The translations under genes and the position numbers were made by a program. DNA of 64,000 bases from Helcococcus bovis (GTDB lineage: Bacteria; Bacillota; Clostridia; Tissierellales; Peptoniphilaceae). A model generated the notes under the pieces. That model saw only the letters and a program-made list of their open reading frames with translations, searched no databases and was not told the DNA's origin. Shown piece by piece: positions 7,438-16,844 of the stretch; position 1 is the first letter of the stretch, and each line of letters begins with the position of its first letter. The DNA lies in NCBI RefSeq assembly GCF_046035435.1, contig NZ_JBFNFH010000003.1; one strand, given 5' to 3'.

Positions 7438-8031
7438 ATGTTTTCATATTTGATTGGTGAAGTAAAAATATTAAGAGAAGATTATATTGTATTAGAAACG
7501 AATAATATAGGCTACAAAATTTTTATGCCGCAAAAAAACATTTCTACATTAATCAAAAACAATACTTATAAAATATATACAGAATTTATTGTGAGAGAAG
7601 ATGCTGTATTATTGTATGGTTTTGAGAATTTTGATGATTTAGAAATGTTTTTAAATTTAAAACAAGTATCTGGAGTTGGTCCAAAAGCTGCATTGTCTAT
7701 TTTATCTACCTTATCTGTATATGAAATAGAGTTGGCAATTATAGGAAGTGATATAAATACTATATCTAAATCACCAGGAGTTGGTAAGAAAATTGCAAGT
7801 AGGATTATTTTAGAATTATCTGATAAAATAGATATTGAAAAGATAAATAATGGAGTAACAGTATCTAATCAAAAAACAAATATTCAAAATTCAAGTGATT
7901 ATGAATTTGCAATTGAAGCATTAATGAATTTAGGATATACGAAAATGGATGCTGAAAGTTCATTAAAGGGATTAAATATTGATGATATGGATTTATCAGA
8001 TATTGTAAAGACTGCATTAAAGAGGATGTAA
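7438..8031 (+). CDS. ruvA: Holliday junction branch migration protein RuvA
   Basis: A 197-residue RuvA, the tetrameric subunit that binds four-way junctions and recruits the RuvB motor. The N-terminal OB-fold starts MFSYLIGEV. Two helix-hairpin-helix motifs are visible, KQVSGVGPKAALSIL and SKSPGVGKKIASRII, and the C-terminal RuvB-binding domain includes EFAIEALMNLGY. It lies two bases after ruvC and one base before ruvB. Confidence 0.96.
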   Translation: MFSYLIGEVKILREDYIVLETNNIGYKIFMPQKNISTLIKNNTYKIYTEFIVREDAVLLYGFENFDDLEMFLNLKQVSGVGPKAALSILSTLSVYEIELAIIGSDINTISKSPGVGKKIASRIILELSDKIDIEKINNGVTVSNQKTNIQNSSDYEFAIEALMNLGYTKMDAESSLKGLNIDDMDLSDIVKTALKRM

Positions 8032-8032
8032 T

Positions 8033-9037
8033 ATGTCAGAAAATAGGATAGTGGGTTCAAGTTTATTGAATGATGAAGAAAAAAGTGAATATTCTTTAAG
8101 ACCTAGATGGCTACGTGAATACATCGGACAAAATAAAGTAAAAGATAAACTTGAAGTATTTATAGAAGCAGCTAAAAAAAGAGATGATGCATTGGATCAT
8201 GTATTATTACAAGGCCCTCCAGGATTGGGAAAAACTACTCTATCTCAAATTATAGCTAATGAACTAGGAGTAAAGGTTAAAGTTACTTCAGGACCAGCTA
8301 TAACAAGACCTGGAGATTTAGCAAGTATTTTAACAAATTTGGATAAAAATGATGTGCTTTTTATTGATGAAATACATAGAATTAATAAAACTGTTGAGGA
8401 AGTATTGTATTCAGCAATGGAAGATTTTGCCTTAGATATTATTGTAGGTAAAGGACCGTCAGCACAAAGTTTGAGAATTGATTTAGAAAAATTTACTCTT
8501 ATAGGTGCTACAACAAAAGCAGGGATGCTTTCATCTCCATTAAGAGATAGATTCGGGGTATTACTTGAATTAGATTTATATAATGAATTAGACTTATCTC
8601 ATATAATAGAAAGATCGGCAGATATTTTAGAAGTTGGGATAGATAGAGAATCAGCAATGGAAATAGGAAGAAGATCTAGAGGTACGCCTAGAATAGCAAA
8701 TAGATTGTTAAAAAGAGTAAGAGATTATGCACAAATTAAAGGAAATGGAAATATAGATTTAAGATTAGCAAAAGAATCATTGGATTTTTTAGAAGTCGAT
8801 AGTATGGGGCTTGATAAATTGGATAAAAAGATAGTTACAGTAATAGCTGAAAACTTTAATGGTGGACCTGTAGGTGTAGATACAATAGCTGCAGCTACTG
8901 GGCAAGAGTCAGTTACTATTGAAGATGTATATGAACCATATTTATTACAAATTGGATTTTTGAATAGAACTTCTAGAGGTAGAATACTATCTAAAAAGGC
9001 CTATGATCATTTTGGAATTAGATATAAGGAAGATTAA
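8033..9037 (+). CDS. ruvB: Holliday junction branch migration helicase RuvB
   Basis: A 334-residue AAA+ ATPase that drives branch migration. Walker A is GPPGLGKTTL, Walker B is VLFIDEIHR, sensor 1 lies near IGATTKAGML, and the DRFGV segment follows. The C-terminal winged helix binds DNA. The usual N-terminal LRPRWLREYIGQ-type region is present, here after an acidic lead. Its stop overlaps the queA start by one base (TAATG). Confidence 0.97.
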   Translation: MSENRIVGSSLLNDEEKSEYSLRPRWLREYIGQNKVKDKLEVFIEAAKKRDDALDHVLLQGPPGLGKTTLSQIIANELGVKVKVTSGPAITRPGDLASILTNLDKNDVLFIDEIHRINKTVEEVLYSAMEDFALDIIVGKGPSAQSLRIDLEKFTLIGATTKAGMLSSPLRDRFGVLLELDLYNELDLSHIIERSADILEVGIDRESAMEIGRRSRGTPRIANRLLKRVRDYAQIKGNGNIDLRLAKESLDFLEVDSMGLDKLDKKIVTVIAENFNGGPVGVDTIAAATGQESVTIEDVYEPYLLQIGFLNRTSRGRILSKKAYDHFGIRYKED

Positions 9038-10059
9038 TGGATACAAAAGATTTTGATTATGAATTAGATCCATCTTTTATTGCTCAACATCCTGAGGATA
9101 AAAGATCTGAATCTAAATTAATGATATTAGATAGAAAAGATGAAACAATTGAACACAAAAGATTTTATGATATTATTGACTACTTAAATGAGGGAGATGT
9201 TTTGGTGGTTAATAATTCTAAAGTTATTCCTGCAAGGTTATTCGGACATAGAGAAGGTAAAGAAGAAGCTTTAGAAGTATTTTTACTTACAAATGTTGAA
9301 GGTAAAAGATGGGAATGCTTAGTTAAGCCTGGTAGAAAATTTAAGATAGGAAATAAAATCATTTTTGATGAAAAATTACAGGCTGAAGTAGTTGACATTA
9401 CTGAAGAAGGTCATAGAATTTTAGAAATGCAATATGACGGTATTTTTAATGAAATATTAAATGAAATAGGAAATGTTCCACTTCCACCATATATAACTGA
9501 AAGATTAGAAGATAAATCTAAATATCAAACAGTTTATGCAAAATATGATGGGTCTGTAGCAGCACCAACTGCTGGATTGCATTTTACAAAGGAATTACTT
9601 CAAAAAATACAAGATAAAGGAATAAAAATTGCATATTTAACTTTACACGTTGGACTTGGAACTTTTAAACCTGTAACTGATGATAAAATTGAAGAACATA
9701 AAATGCACAGTGAATACTATATTTTAGATAAGGAAAATGCTGAGATAATTAATGAAGCAAATAAAAACGGAAAAAGAGTAATCGCTGTAGGTACTACATC
9801 TGTTCGTACTTTAGAATCTATTGCTAGAAAATATGATAAATTACAAGCAGATAGTGATTGGACGGATATTTTCATTTATCCAGGATTTAAATTTAAAGCT
9901 ATAGATGCAATGATTACTAATTTCCATTTACCAAAATCTACATTGATAATGTTAATTAGTTCGTTTTATAATAGAGAAAGAATATTGGAAGCATATGAAG
10001 AAGCTAAAAGGAATAATTATAGATTCTTTAGTTTTGGAGATGCGATGTTAATAAAGTAG
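9037..10059 (+). CDS. queA: S-adenosylmethionine:tRNA ribosyltransferase-isomerase
   Basis: A 340-residue QueA, which transfers the ribosyl part of SAM to preQ1 in tRNA to form epoxyqueuosine. Family hallmarks include the N-terminal FDYELDPSFIAQHP region, LVVNNSKVIPARL, the APTAGLHFT motif, LHVGLGTFKPV and the C-terminal ITNFHLPKSTLIML. It is followed six bases later by tgt, the enzyme of the step before it in queuosine modification. Confidence 0.96.
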   Translation: MDTKDFDYELDPSFIAQHPEDKRSESKLMILDRKDETIEHKRFYDIIDYLNEGDVLVVNNSKVIPARLFGHREGKEEALEVFLLTNVEGKRWECLVKPGRKFKIGNKIIFDEKLQAEVVDITEEGHRILEMQYDGIFNEILNEIGNVPLPPYITERLEDKSKYQTVYAKYDGSVAAPTAGLHFTKELLQKIQDKGIKIAYLTLHVGLGTFKPVTDDKIEEHKMHSEYYILDKENAEIINEANKNGKRVIAVGTTSVRTLESIARKYDKLQADSDWTDIFIYPGFKFKAIDAMITNFHLPKSTLIMLISSFYNRERILEAYEEAKRNNYRFFSFGDAMLIK

Positions 10060-10065
10060 GTAGAA

Positions 10066-11187
10066 ATGGCGATAAAATATGAATTAGAAAAAAAATCATC
10101 ACAATGTGAGGCTAGAGCAGGTGTAATACATACACCACATGGAGATATTAAAACACCTGTATTCATGCCGGTTGGTACAAAAGCAACTGTAAAGGCGATG
10201 ACTACGGAGGAATTGGAAGATTTAGGTGCTCAAATTATTTTAGGAAATACTTATCATTTATTTTTAAGACCTGGAGATGATTTAGTAAAAAAAGCAGGTG
10301 GATTGCATAAATTTATGAATTGGAATAAACCTATTTTAACAGATAGTGGTGGTTTTCAAGTATTTAGCTTAGGACATATCAATAAAATTACAGAGGAAGG
10401 TGTAGTATTTAGATCTCATATCGATGGATCAAAACAAATGATTACGCCTGAAAAATCGATTGAAATCCAACAAAATTTGGGTTCAGATATTATGATGGCA
10501 TTTGATGAATGTGTATATCCAACAGCAACAAAAGAATATGTTGCACAATCTTTAGAAATGACATTAAGATGGTTGGATAGATGCATTGAAACACATACAA
10601 ATAAAAATCAAGCATTATTCGGAATTGTACAAGGCGGATTATTTAAGGATTTAAGAAAGAAATCTGCTGAAGAAACAATTAAAAGGGACTGTCAAGGATT
10701 TGCAGTTGGTGGATTAAGTGTTGGTGAAACAAAAGAAGAAATGATAGATATTCTTAGATTTACAACACCATTATTACCAGAAGATAAACCTAGATATAAT
10801 ATGGGAGTAGGTACACCTGATTATTTATTTGAATCTGTTGAAGCTGGTATTGATATGGCAGATTGTGTACTTCCTACAAGAATTGCAAGAAATGGTGCTG
10901 CAATGACTTCTCATGGAAAAGTAACTATAAAAAATGCAAAGTATAGAGAAGATTTTACACCATTAGATCCAGAATGTGATTGCTACACATGTAAAAATTA
11001 TACAAGAGCATATATTAGGCATTTAGTAAATGTGAATGAGATTTTAGGTGCAAGATTATTGTCGTATCATAATTTGTATTTCTTAACTCATTTAATGGAA
11101 AAAATTAGAGAATCAATTATTGAAGATAGATTTTTAGAATACAAAGAAGAATTTTATAAAAAGTATGGATATACTAAGGAGGATTAG
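10066..11187 (+). CDS. tgt: queuine tRNA-ribosyltransferase
   Basis: A 373-residue bacterial TGT, which exchanges guanine-34 for preQ1 in tRNAs with GUN anticodons. The active-site aspartate lies in ILTDSGGFQVFSL, a second key region is CVLPTRIARNG, and the zinc site CDCYTCKNYTRAYIRHL is near residues 305-321. Length is normal. The stop directly adjoins the yajC start, so the queA-tgt-yajC order, common in many bacteria, is kept. Confidence 0.97.
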   Translation: MAIKYELEKKSSQCEARAGVIHTPHGDIKTPVFMPVGTKATVKAMTTEELEDLGAQIILGNTYHLFLRPGDDLVKKAGGLHKFMNWNKPILTDSGGFQVFSLGHINKITEEGVVFRSHIDGSKQMITPEKSIEIQQNLGSDIMMAFDECVYPTATKEYVAQSLEMTLRWLDRCIETHTNKNQALFGIVQGGLFKDLRKKSAEETIKRDCQGFAVGGLSVGETKEEMIDILRFTTPLLPEDKPRYNMGVGTPDYLFESVEAGIDMADCVLPTRIARNGAAMTSHGKVTIKNAKYREDFTPLDPECDCYTCKNYTRAYIRHLVNVNEILGARLLSYHNLYFLTHLMEKIRESIIEDRFLEYKEEFYKKYGYTKED

Positions 11188-11811
11188 ATGACAAATTTAT
11201 TATTAGCAGCTCAACAACAAGCACAAGGATCGTTATACTCTTCACTTTTAATGTTCGCTTTAATTGGTGCAGCATTTTATTTCTTATTGATTAGACCACA
11301 AAAGAAACAACAACAAGAATTTAAACAAGCTTTGAATACATTAAAAGTTGGTGATATTGTAGTTACAAGATCAGGAGCCAAGGGTAAAGTTATAGAAGTT
11401 AAAGAAGATACATTTATTATTGAAACTGGAAATAATAATACACAAATTGAATATTTGAAACAAGCGTTGGGAAATATTGTAGATTACAATTCAGAAAAAA
11501 ATCAAAATGCTAATTCAAAATTTTCTAATGTTCCAGTTGGTGATTTATCATATGGTAATGACAAAAGATTTTTAGATAAAATTGAAGAATTAAAAGAAAA
11601 AAAGCCATCTGATAGAGAATATGATTTATTGCTTGAAGATGTTTATGAATTTATGGTTTTAGAAGATGAAACAGATAGTATTTCAGTACAAAATAAATTT
11701 AGATTAGATGAAGAAAGAGCAAATAAAATTGTAGAAGATTTAGAATATTTAGGTATATTAAGTCTACCAGAATTTGGTAAAAGAAAAATTTTAATAGATC
11801 CTAGAAACTAA
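11188..11811 (+). CDS. yajC: YajC-type translocase subunit fused to an FtsK-gamma-like winged helix
   Basis: Residues 1-90 are a normal YajC: an N-terminal membrane helix (SLLMFALIGAAFYFLLI), the RPQKKQQQEF stretch after it and the small cytoplasmic domain (LKVGDIVVTRSGAKGKV). YajC associates with SecDF and the Sec translocase. The protein continues to 207 residues, whereas YajC is usually 85-120. After a linker, residues 145-205 carry SISVQNKFRLDEERANKI, then LEYLGIL and a KRKIL end. That spacing matches the FtsK gamma domain, the DNA-reading winged helix at the C-terminus of FtsK/SpoIIIE. The fusion is visible in one uninterrupted frame; its function is unknown. Confidence 0.88.
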   Translation: MTNLLLAAQQQAQGSLYSSLLMFALIGAAFYFLLIRPQKKQQQEFKQALNTLKVGDIVVTRSGAKGKVIEVKEDTFIIETGNNNTQIEYLKQALGNIVDYNSEKNQNANSKFSNVPVGDLSYGNDKRFLDKIEELKEKKPSDREYDLLLEDVYEFMVLEDETDSISVQNKFRLDEERANKIVEDLEYLGILSLPEFGKRKILIDPRN

Positions 11812-11820
11812 AAAATTGAG

Positions 11821-11849
11821 ATGAAAAGTATATTACTTTTCATTTTTTT
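11821..11849 (+). terminator. terminator after yajC
   Basis: ATGAAAAG pairs with CTTTTCAT around a seven-base AT loop and is followed by a run of seven T. It separates yajC from recJ and probably ends or attenuates the ruv-que-yajC transcript. Confidence 0.8.
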
Positions 11850-11860
11850 ATAGGAGAATT

Positions 11861-13597
11861 ATGGAAAATTGGTATTTAATAAATAAACCTGAAAATTATA
11901 ATATTATAAAAGATAATGAAAATCTTACAAGCTTTCAAAAAATATTATTAGCAAATAGAGATATTGTAGATGAGTATAAAATTAATAGTATTTTCAATTC
12001 AAGTGTTGATAATCTTCATTCTTCATTAAAAATGAAGGATATGAAAAAAGGTGTAGATATTTTACTTGACTCTATGATGAAGGAAGAAAAAATATTAATT
12101 TCAGGAGATTATGATCAAGATGGTGTTGCAGCTACAGTGATTTTATATAAAGGATTAAATTTGTTTTATGATAATATTTCATACGCAATACCTGATAGAA
12201 TTGAAGATGGTTATGGACTAAATAAAAATATAGTTGATGACTGCATTGAAAATGATATAAGATTAATCATTACATGTGATAATGGTATAGCAGCATTTGA
12301 AGCAATTGAATATGCTAGAGAAAACGGTATAAGAGTTATAGTAACAGATCACCATGAAGTTGTAAATATAGATGGAAAAGATGTGCTACCTAATGCAGAT
12401 GCTGTAATTAATCCACATAGAATGGATGACGATTATCCATTTGACGGTATTTGTGGTGCTGTTGTAGCATATAAATTTATAGATGCAATTATAGAATTAT
12501 ATGGTTCAAGTTTAGGTATAAAAAAGCAAAGTATATATTTCTTATTACAATATGCAATGCTTGGAACTGTATGTGATATGATGAAAATTGTTGATGAAAA
12601 TAGGATAATCGTTGTTGAAGGATTAAAAATTATAAATCAAACTAAAAATTTAGGTATAAAATCATTGTTAAGAGAAATTAATTGGCAAAAAGATGTAGAT
12701 ATTTATACTGTTGGGTTTTTAATTGGTCCAATTATAAATGCAAGTGGACGTATATATACAGCAAAACTTGGTGTGGAATTGCTTTTGACAAATGATGAAG
12801 AAGAAGCAATGACATATTCTAAAACATTAGTTGAATTAAATAATGAAAGAAAAGAAATGACTCAAAAATCAGTCGAAGTAGCAATTGAAAAGATAGAATA
12901 TGAAAATATTCATAAAAATGATATAATAATTGTATATGACTCAAGTATACATGAAAGCATTTGTGGATTAGTTGCTGGAAGAATTAAAGATAGATATAAT
13001 AAGCCAACTTTAGTTTTAACAGATTCTTCAAATGATGGCATCATAAAAGGATCTGGTAGAAGTATAAACGCATATAATATGTTTGAACATTTTAATAAAT
13101 TTAGAGATGATTTTGTTGCATTTGGTGGCCATGCCATGGCTTGTGGATTAAGCATAGAAAAAACTAAATTAGATAAATTTAATAAAAATATACAAGAAGA
13201 TAGTGGATTAGTTGAAGAAGATTTTAGAAAAATAATTGATCTTGATTATGGCTTAAATTTTAATAATATTAATAAAAATTTAATTAATCAGATAAATGCT
13301 TTGAAACCTTATGGATATGGGTTTGCAGAGCCTATTTTTGCAAGTAAAAACGTAATTGTAAAAGATGTATTTATATTAGGTAAAGATAAAAATGTATTAA
13401 AATTTAATTTTGAGCAAAATGGAGAAAATCTTCAAGCTATAAGTTTCAGAATTGATGATATTATCGATAAATTAAAAATAAGCATAAATGAAATTTATAA
13501 TATAAAAAATAAGGAATATGATATAGTTTATAAAATTGGAGAAAATACTTTTAATGGATATACTAATATTCAATTAAACTTAATATCAATGAGGTAA
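11861..13597 (+). CDS. recJ: single-stranded-DNA-specific exonuclease RecJ
   Basis: A 578-residue DHH-family 5'-3' exonuclease. Motif I is ISGDYDQDGVAAT (metal-binding acids), motif II is TCDNGIAA, and the DHH motif is VTDHHEVV. A DHHA1 domain with the glycine-rich GSGRSINAYNM follows, then FGGHAMACGLSI, and an OB-like C-terminal part. It is close to the usual single-domain RecJ length, shorter than the Bacillus form. AGGAG lies before the ATG, and its stop is one base before the rel start. Confidence 0.93.
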   Translation: MENWYLINKPENYNIIKDNENLTSFQKILLANRDIVDEYKINSIFNSSVDNLHSSLKMKDMKKGVDILLDSMMKEEKILISGDYDQDGVAATVILYKGLNLFYDNISYAIPDRIEDGYGLNKNIVDDCIENDIRLIITCDNGIAAFEAIEYARENGIRVIVTDHHEVVNIDGKDVLPNADAVINPHRMDDDYPFDGICGAVVAYKFIDAIIELYGSSLGIKKQSIYFLLQYAMLGTVCDMMKIVDENRIIVVEGLKIINQTKNLGIKSLLREINWQKDVDIYTVGFLIGPIINASGRIYTAKLGVELLLTNDEEEAMTYSKTLVELNNERKEMTQKSVEVAIEKIEYENIHKNDIIIVYDSSIHESICGLVAGRIKDRYNKPTLVLTDSSNDGIIKGSGRSINAYNMFEHFNKFRDDFVAFGGHAMACGLSIEKTKLDKFNKNIQEDSGLVEEDFRKIIDLDYGLNFNNINKNLINQINALKPYGYGFAEPIFASKNVIVKDVFILGKDKNVLKFNFEQNGENLQAISFRIDDIIDKLKISINEIYNIKNKEYDIVYKIGENTFNGYTNIQLNLISMR

Positions 13598-13598
13598 T

Positions 13599-15752
13599 AT
13601 GTTAGAAAGATTATTAGAAGCTGTAAGAAAATATAATAAAGATCTTGATGTTGAATTAATTACTAAAGCTTTTAATTTAGCAAGAGAAAAACATAAGGGA
13701 CAAGTGCGTAATTCTGGGGAAGAATATATTGTTCATCCAGTAGAGGTATCTATTATTTTAGCTTCAATGCAAATGGATGATCAAACTATTTGTGCAGGTC
13801 TAATGCATGACGTTTTAGAAGATACTGATTATTCAAAAGAAGATATGGAAAAAGAGTTCGGAGAAGAAATAACAGCTCTTGTTGATGGTGTAACAAAATT
13901 AAAAAATCTTAAATATAAAACAAAAGAAGAAGCTCAAATTGAAAGCATTAGAAAAATGGTATTAGCTATGGCTAATGATATTAGAGTTATCATTATAAAA
14001 TTATCTGATAGACTTCACAATATGAGAACTTTAGAATATAAAGATAGAGATAAACAAATTAAAACAGCAAATGAGACTTTAGAAATCTATGTTCCAATTG
14101 CTCATAGATTGGGAATTAATGCTATTAAATGGGAATTAGAAGATTTGTGTTTAAGATATATAGATCCTGTTTCATATTATTCTGTTGCTCAACAGATTGA
14201 TCAAAAAAGATCTGAAAGAGAAAAAATTATTCAGCATATTATGGATAAATTATCAACAGAACTTGACAAAATTAATATTAAATTTACGATGACAGGTCGT
14301 CCTAAAGGTATTTTTAGTATATATAATAAAATGCAAAAACAGGAAACGACAATTGATAATATTTTCGATTTAATTGCTGTTAGAGTAATAGTTAAAGATA
14401 TAAATCAATGCTATGCAGTATTAGGAATTGTCCATAATTTATGGAAGCCAATACCCGGAAGATTTAAAGATTATATTGCAATGCCAAAACCTAATTTTTA
14501 TCAATCTCTGCACACAACTGTAATCGGGGAAAAGGGACAGATTTTTGAAGTTCAAATCAGAACTGAAGAAATGCATAGAAATGCCGAATATGGTATTGCC
14601 AATCATTGGCAATATAAAGAAGGAAAGAAAAAGGCGTCTAATTTTGATAATAGATTAAATTGGATTAGACAAGTTATTGAGTGGGGTAAGGATACTTCTG
14701 CATATGAATTTATGGATAATTTCAAAAATGACCTATTTAATGATGAAGTATATGTATTTACTCCAAATGGAGATGTTGTGGATTTACAAAAAGGTGCTAC
14801 ACCTATTGATTTTGCATATAGAGTCCACTCTGAAGTAGGTAATAAATGCGTTGGGGCTAAAATAAATGGTAAAATTCAACCATTAAATTATAAATTAAAA
14901 ACAGGGGATATTGTTACTATTCTTACTTCTAAAAATTCTACAGGACCAAATCTTGATTGGCTTGATATGGCAGTTACTCAACATGCTAAAAATAAAATTC
15001 GAGCATTTTTTAAGAAAAAATCAAGAGAAGAAAATATTGAATTAGGTCAAGAATTATTAGAAAAAGAAATTAGAAAAAAAGGATTTGATACATCTAAATT
15101 TATGATAGATGAATGGCTTCAAAGTGCTGCAGAAAAAAATAATGCATTATCCATAGAATCACTTTATAATTTAATAGGATATGGTACAGTACAAGTTGAT
15201 AGTGTTGTTAAATTTTTAGAAAAAAAATATAATGATAAATATAAAAAAGAAGAACTATCAAATCTTGTAAATATTGAAGAAAAAAATCCTCATAAAAATA
15301 AAAATATTAATGATGCTATTATTATTGATGACATAACTAATTTAGAAACAAAATTTGCTAAATGTTGTAATCCTGTACCTGGAGATAAAGTTATTGGGTA
15401 TATTACTCATGGTCATGGAGTATCAGTTCATAGGATTAATTGTAAGAATATTATAAATCTTAAAAATAAAGAAAGACTTATTGAAGTAAAGTGGAGTGAA
15501 AGTAACAATTCAAGTTTCCCTGTACAAGTTAAAGTTATAATTGAAGACAGACCAGCATATTTAGCTGATTTAACTAAAGGACTATCTAAAGATGGATTTG
15601 ATATTTCTGCGATAAATACTAAGCAAAATGATGACAGTACTATAAATATTTCACTTACAATTTTAGTAAAATCTAATTCAGATATCGATAGAATTTATAA
15701 TATAATTAAAAAAATTGATGGTACTATAAAAGTGTTTAGGGAGAAAAATTGA
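13599..15752 (+). CDS. rel: bifunctional (p)ppGpp synthetase/hydrolase
   Basis: A 717-residue long RelA/SpoT homologue that makes and breaks the stringent-response alarmone. The hydrolase HD motif HDVLEDT is near residues 70-76, so hydrolysis should be active. The synthetase domain follows (GRPKGIFSIYNKM, RVIVKDI), then a TGS domain (VYVFTPNGDVVDLQKGATPIDFAY without gaps), a cysteine-containing zinc-finger region (KCCNPVPGDKVIGY) and a C-terminal ACT domain. Full length for the family. Its stop overlaps the TTG start of dtd. Confidence 0.95.
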   Translation: MLERLLEAVRKYNKDLDVELITKAFNLAREKHKGQVRNSGEEYIVHPVEVSIILASMQMDDQTICAGLMHDVLEDTDYSKEDMEKEFGEEITALVDGVTKLKNLKYKTKEEAQIESIRKMVLAMANDIRVIIIKLSDRLHNMRTLEYKDRDKQIKTANETLEIYVPIAHRLGINAIKWELEDLCLRYIDPVSYYSVAQQIDQKRSEREKIIQHIMDKLSTELDKINIKFTMTGRPKGIFSIYNKMQKQETTIDNIFDLIAVRVIVKDINQCYAVLGIVHNLWKPIPGRFKDYIAMPKPNFYQSLHTTVIGEKGQIFEVQIRTEEMHRNAEYGIANHWQYKEGKKKASNFDNRLNWIRQVIEWGKDTSAYEFMDNFKNDLFNDEVYVFTPNGDVVDLQKGATPIDFAYRVHSEVGNKCVGAKINGKIQPLNYKLKTGDIVTILTSKNSTGPNLDWLDMAVTQHAKNKIRAFFKKKSREENIELGQELLEKEIRKKGFDTSKFMIDEWLQSAAEKNNALSIESLYNLIGYGTVQVDSVVKFLEKKYNDKYKKEELSNLVNIEEKNPHKNKNINDAIIIDDITNLETKFAKCCNPVPGDKVIGYITHGHGVSVHRINCKNIINLKNKERLIEVKWSESNNSSFPVQVKVIIEDRPAYLADLTKGLSKDGFDISAINTKQNDDSTINISLTILVKSNSDIDRIYNIIKKIDGTIKVFREKN

Positions 15753-16198
15753 GAGCGATAATTCAAAGAGTAAAATGGGTTAGGTTAAATATTGATTCAA
15801 ATGTATATTCTGAAATAAATAATGGATTATTAGTTTTTTTAGGAGTTTCAGAAGATGATACTATTACTGACTTAAATTATATTAAAAATAAGATTATTGG
15901 ATTAAGAATTTTTGAAGATTCTAATGATAAAATGAATTTGTCGATTAAAGATGTAAATGGAGAATTAATGGTTGTATCACAATTTACATTATATGGAGAT
16001 GCTAGAAAAGGTAATAGACCTAATTTTATGAGAGCAGCTAAACAAGAAAAAGCTGAAAATCTTTATAATCAATTTGTTGAAGATATAAAAAAAGATATTG
16101 AGATAGTTAAAACTGGAGTTTTCGGTGCTGATATGAAAATAGAACTATTAAATGATGGTCCAGTTACTATTCAACTAGATTCTGAAAAGTTATATTGA
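15749..16198 (+). CDS. dtd: D-aminoacyl-tRNA deacylase
   Basis: A 149-residue DTD, which removes D-amino acids, and glycine from tRNA-Ala, to protect translation. It begins RAIIQRV after a TTG start that overlaps the rel stop (ATTGA). The two catalytic-face motifs are visible: LMVVSQFTLYGD (the SQxT signature) and a C-terminal NDGPVTIQLDS (the GPVT motif). Rel and dtd are neighbours in many Firmicutes. Confidence 0.94.
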   Translation: MRAIIQRVKWVRLNIDSNVYSEINNGLLVFLGVSEDDTITDLNYIKNKIIGLRIFEDSNDKMNLSIKDVNGELMVVSQFTLYGDARKGNRPNFMRAAKQEKAENLYNQFVEDIKKDIEIVKTGVFGADMKIELLNDGPVTIQLDSEKLY

Positions 16199-16205
16199 GG
16201 TTTAT

Positions 16206-16826
16206 ATGAAATATAAAGTTTTGAAAAATGGTAATAATCCAATGAATACAAATTGTTATTTAATATATAGCGAAGAAACTTTGGATGGATATTTAATAGA
16301 TGCACCTTCAAAAATACAAAAATTTATAGATATTATTGAAGAAAAGCAATTAAATATTAAGTATTTATTATTAACACATGGTCATTTTGATCATATTGAA
16401 AAAGTCGATTTTTGGAGGAATAAATATAATTTGAAGGTAGTAGCATATAAGTATTGTGAAGATTACTTAACCAATCCTGATCTTAATTTAAGTTCAGTTT
16501 TTGGAAATTCTCTTACAGCAAGTGCTGATATATATTTATCTGAAGAAAGAGGAAGTATAGATATTTTTAAATATATATATACACCTGGACATAGTTATGA
16601 TAGTGTAATTTATATATTGGATAATTTGGTATTTTGTGGAGATTTAATATTTTTAGAATCTGTTGGAAGGACAGACTTTAAGGGATCAAATCATAATGAT
16701 TTGGTAGCATCGATTCAAAATATTATTTATGAAATGGATGATGAAAATATTCTATTACCTGGGCATGGTGATAATACAAAAGTTGGACATGAAAAAAAAT
16801 ATAATCCATTTGTAGCGTGTAAATAA
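16206..16826 (+). CDS. MBL-fold metallohydrolase (glyoxalase II-like)
   Basis: A 206-residue metallo-beta-lactamase-fold protein. The metal-binding motif LLTHGHFDHIEK (HxHxDH) is near residues 58-69, a later ligand lies in YTPGHSYDSV, an aspartate in LVFCGDLIF, and a last histidine in LLPGHGDNTKVGHE. This pattern and length fit hydroxyacylglutathione-hydrolase-like proteins of Firmicutes, which sit beside rel and dtd in many genomes. The substrate is unknown. Confidence 0.88.
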   Translation: MKYKVLKNGNNPMNTNCYLIYSEETLDGYLIDAPSKIQKFIDIIEEKQLNIKYLLLTHGHFDHIEKVDFWRNKYNLKVVAYKYCEDYLTNPDLNLSSVFGNSLTASADIYLSEERGSIDIFKYIYTPGHSYDSVIYILDNLVFCGDLIFLESVGRTDFKGSNHNDLVASIQNIIYEMDDENILLPGHGDNTKVGHEKKYNPFVACK

Positions 16827-16844
16827 ATTAATTAGGAGAGAAAA

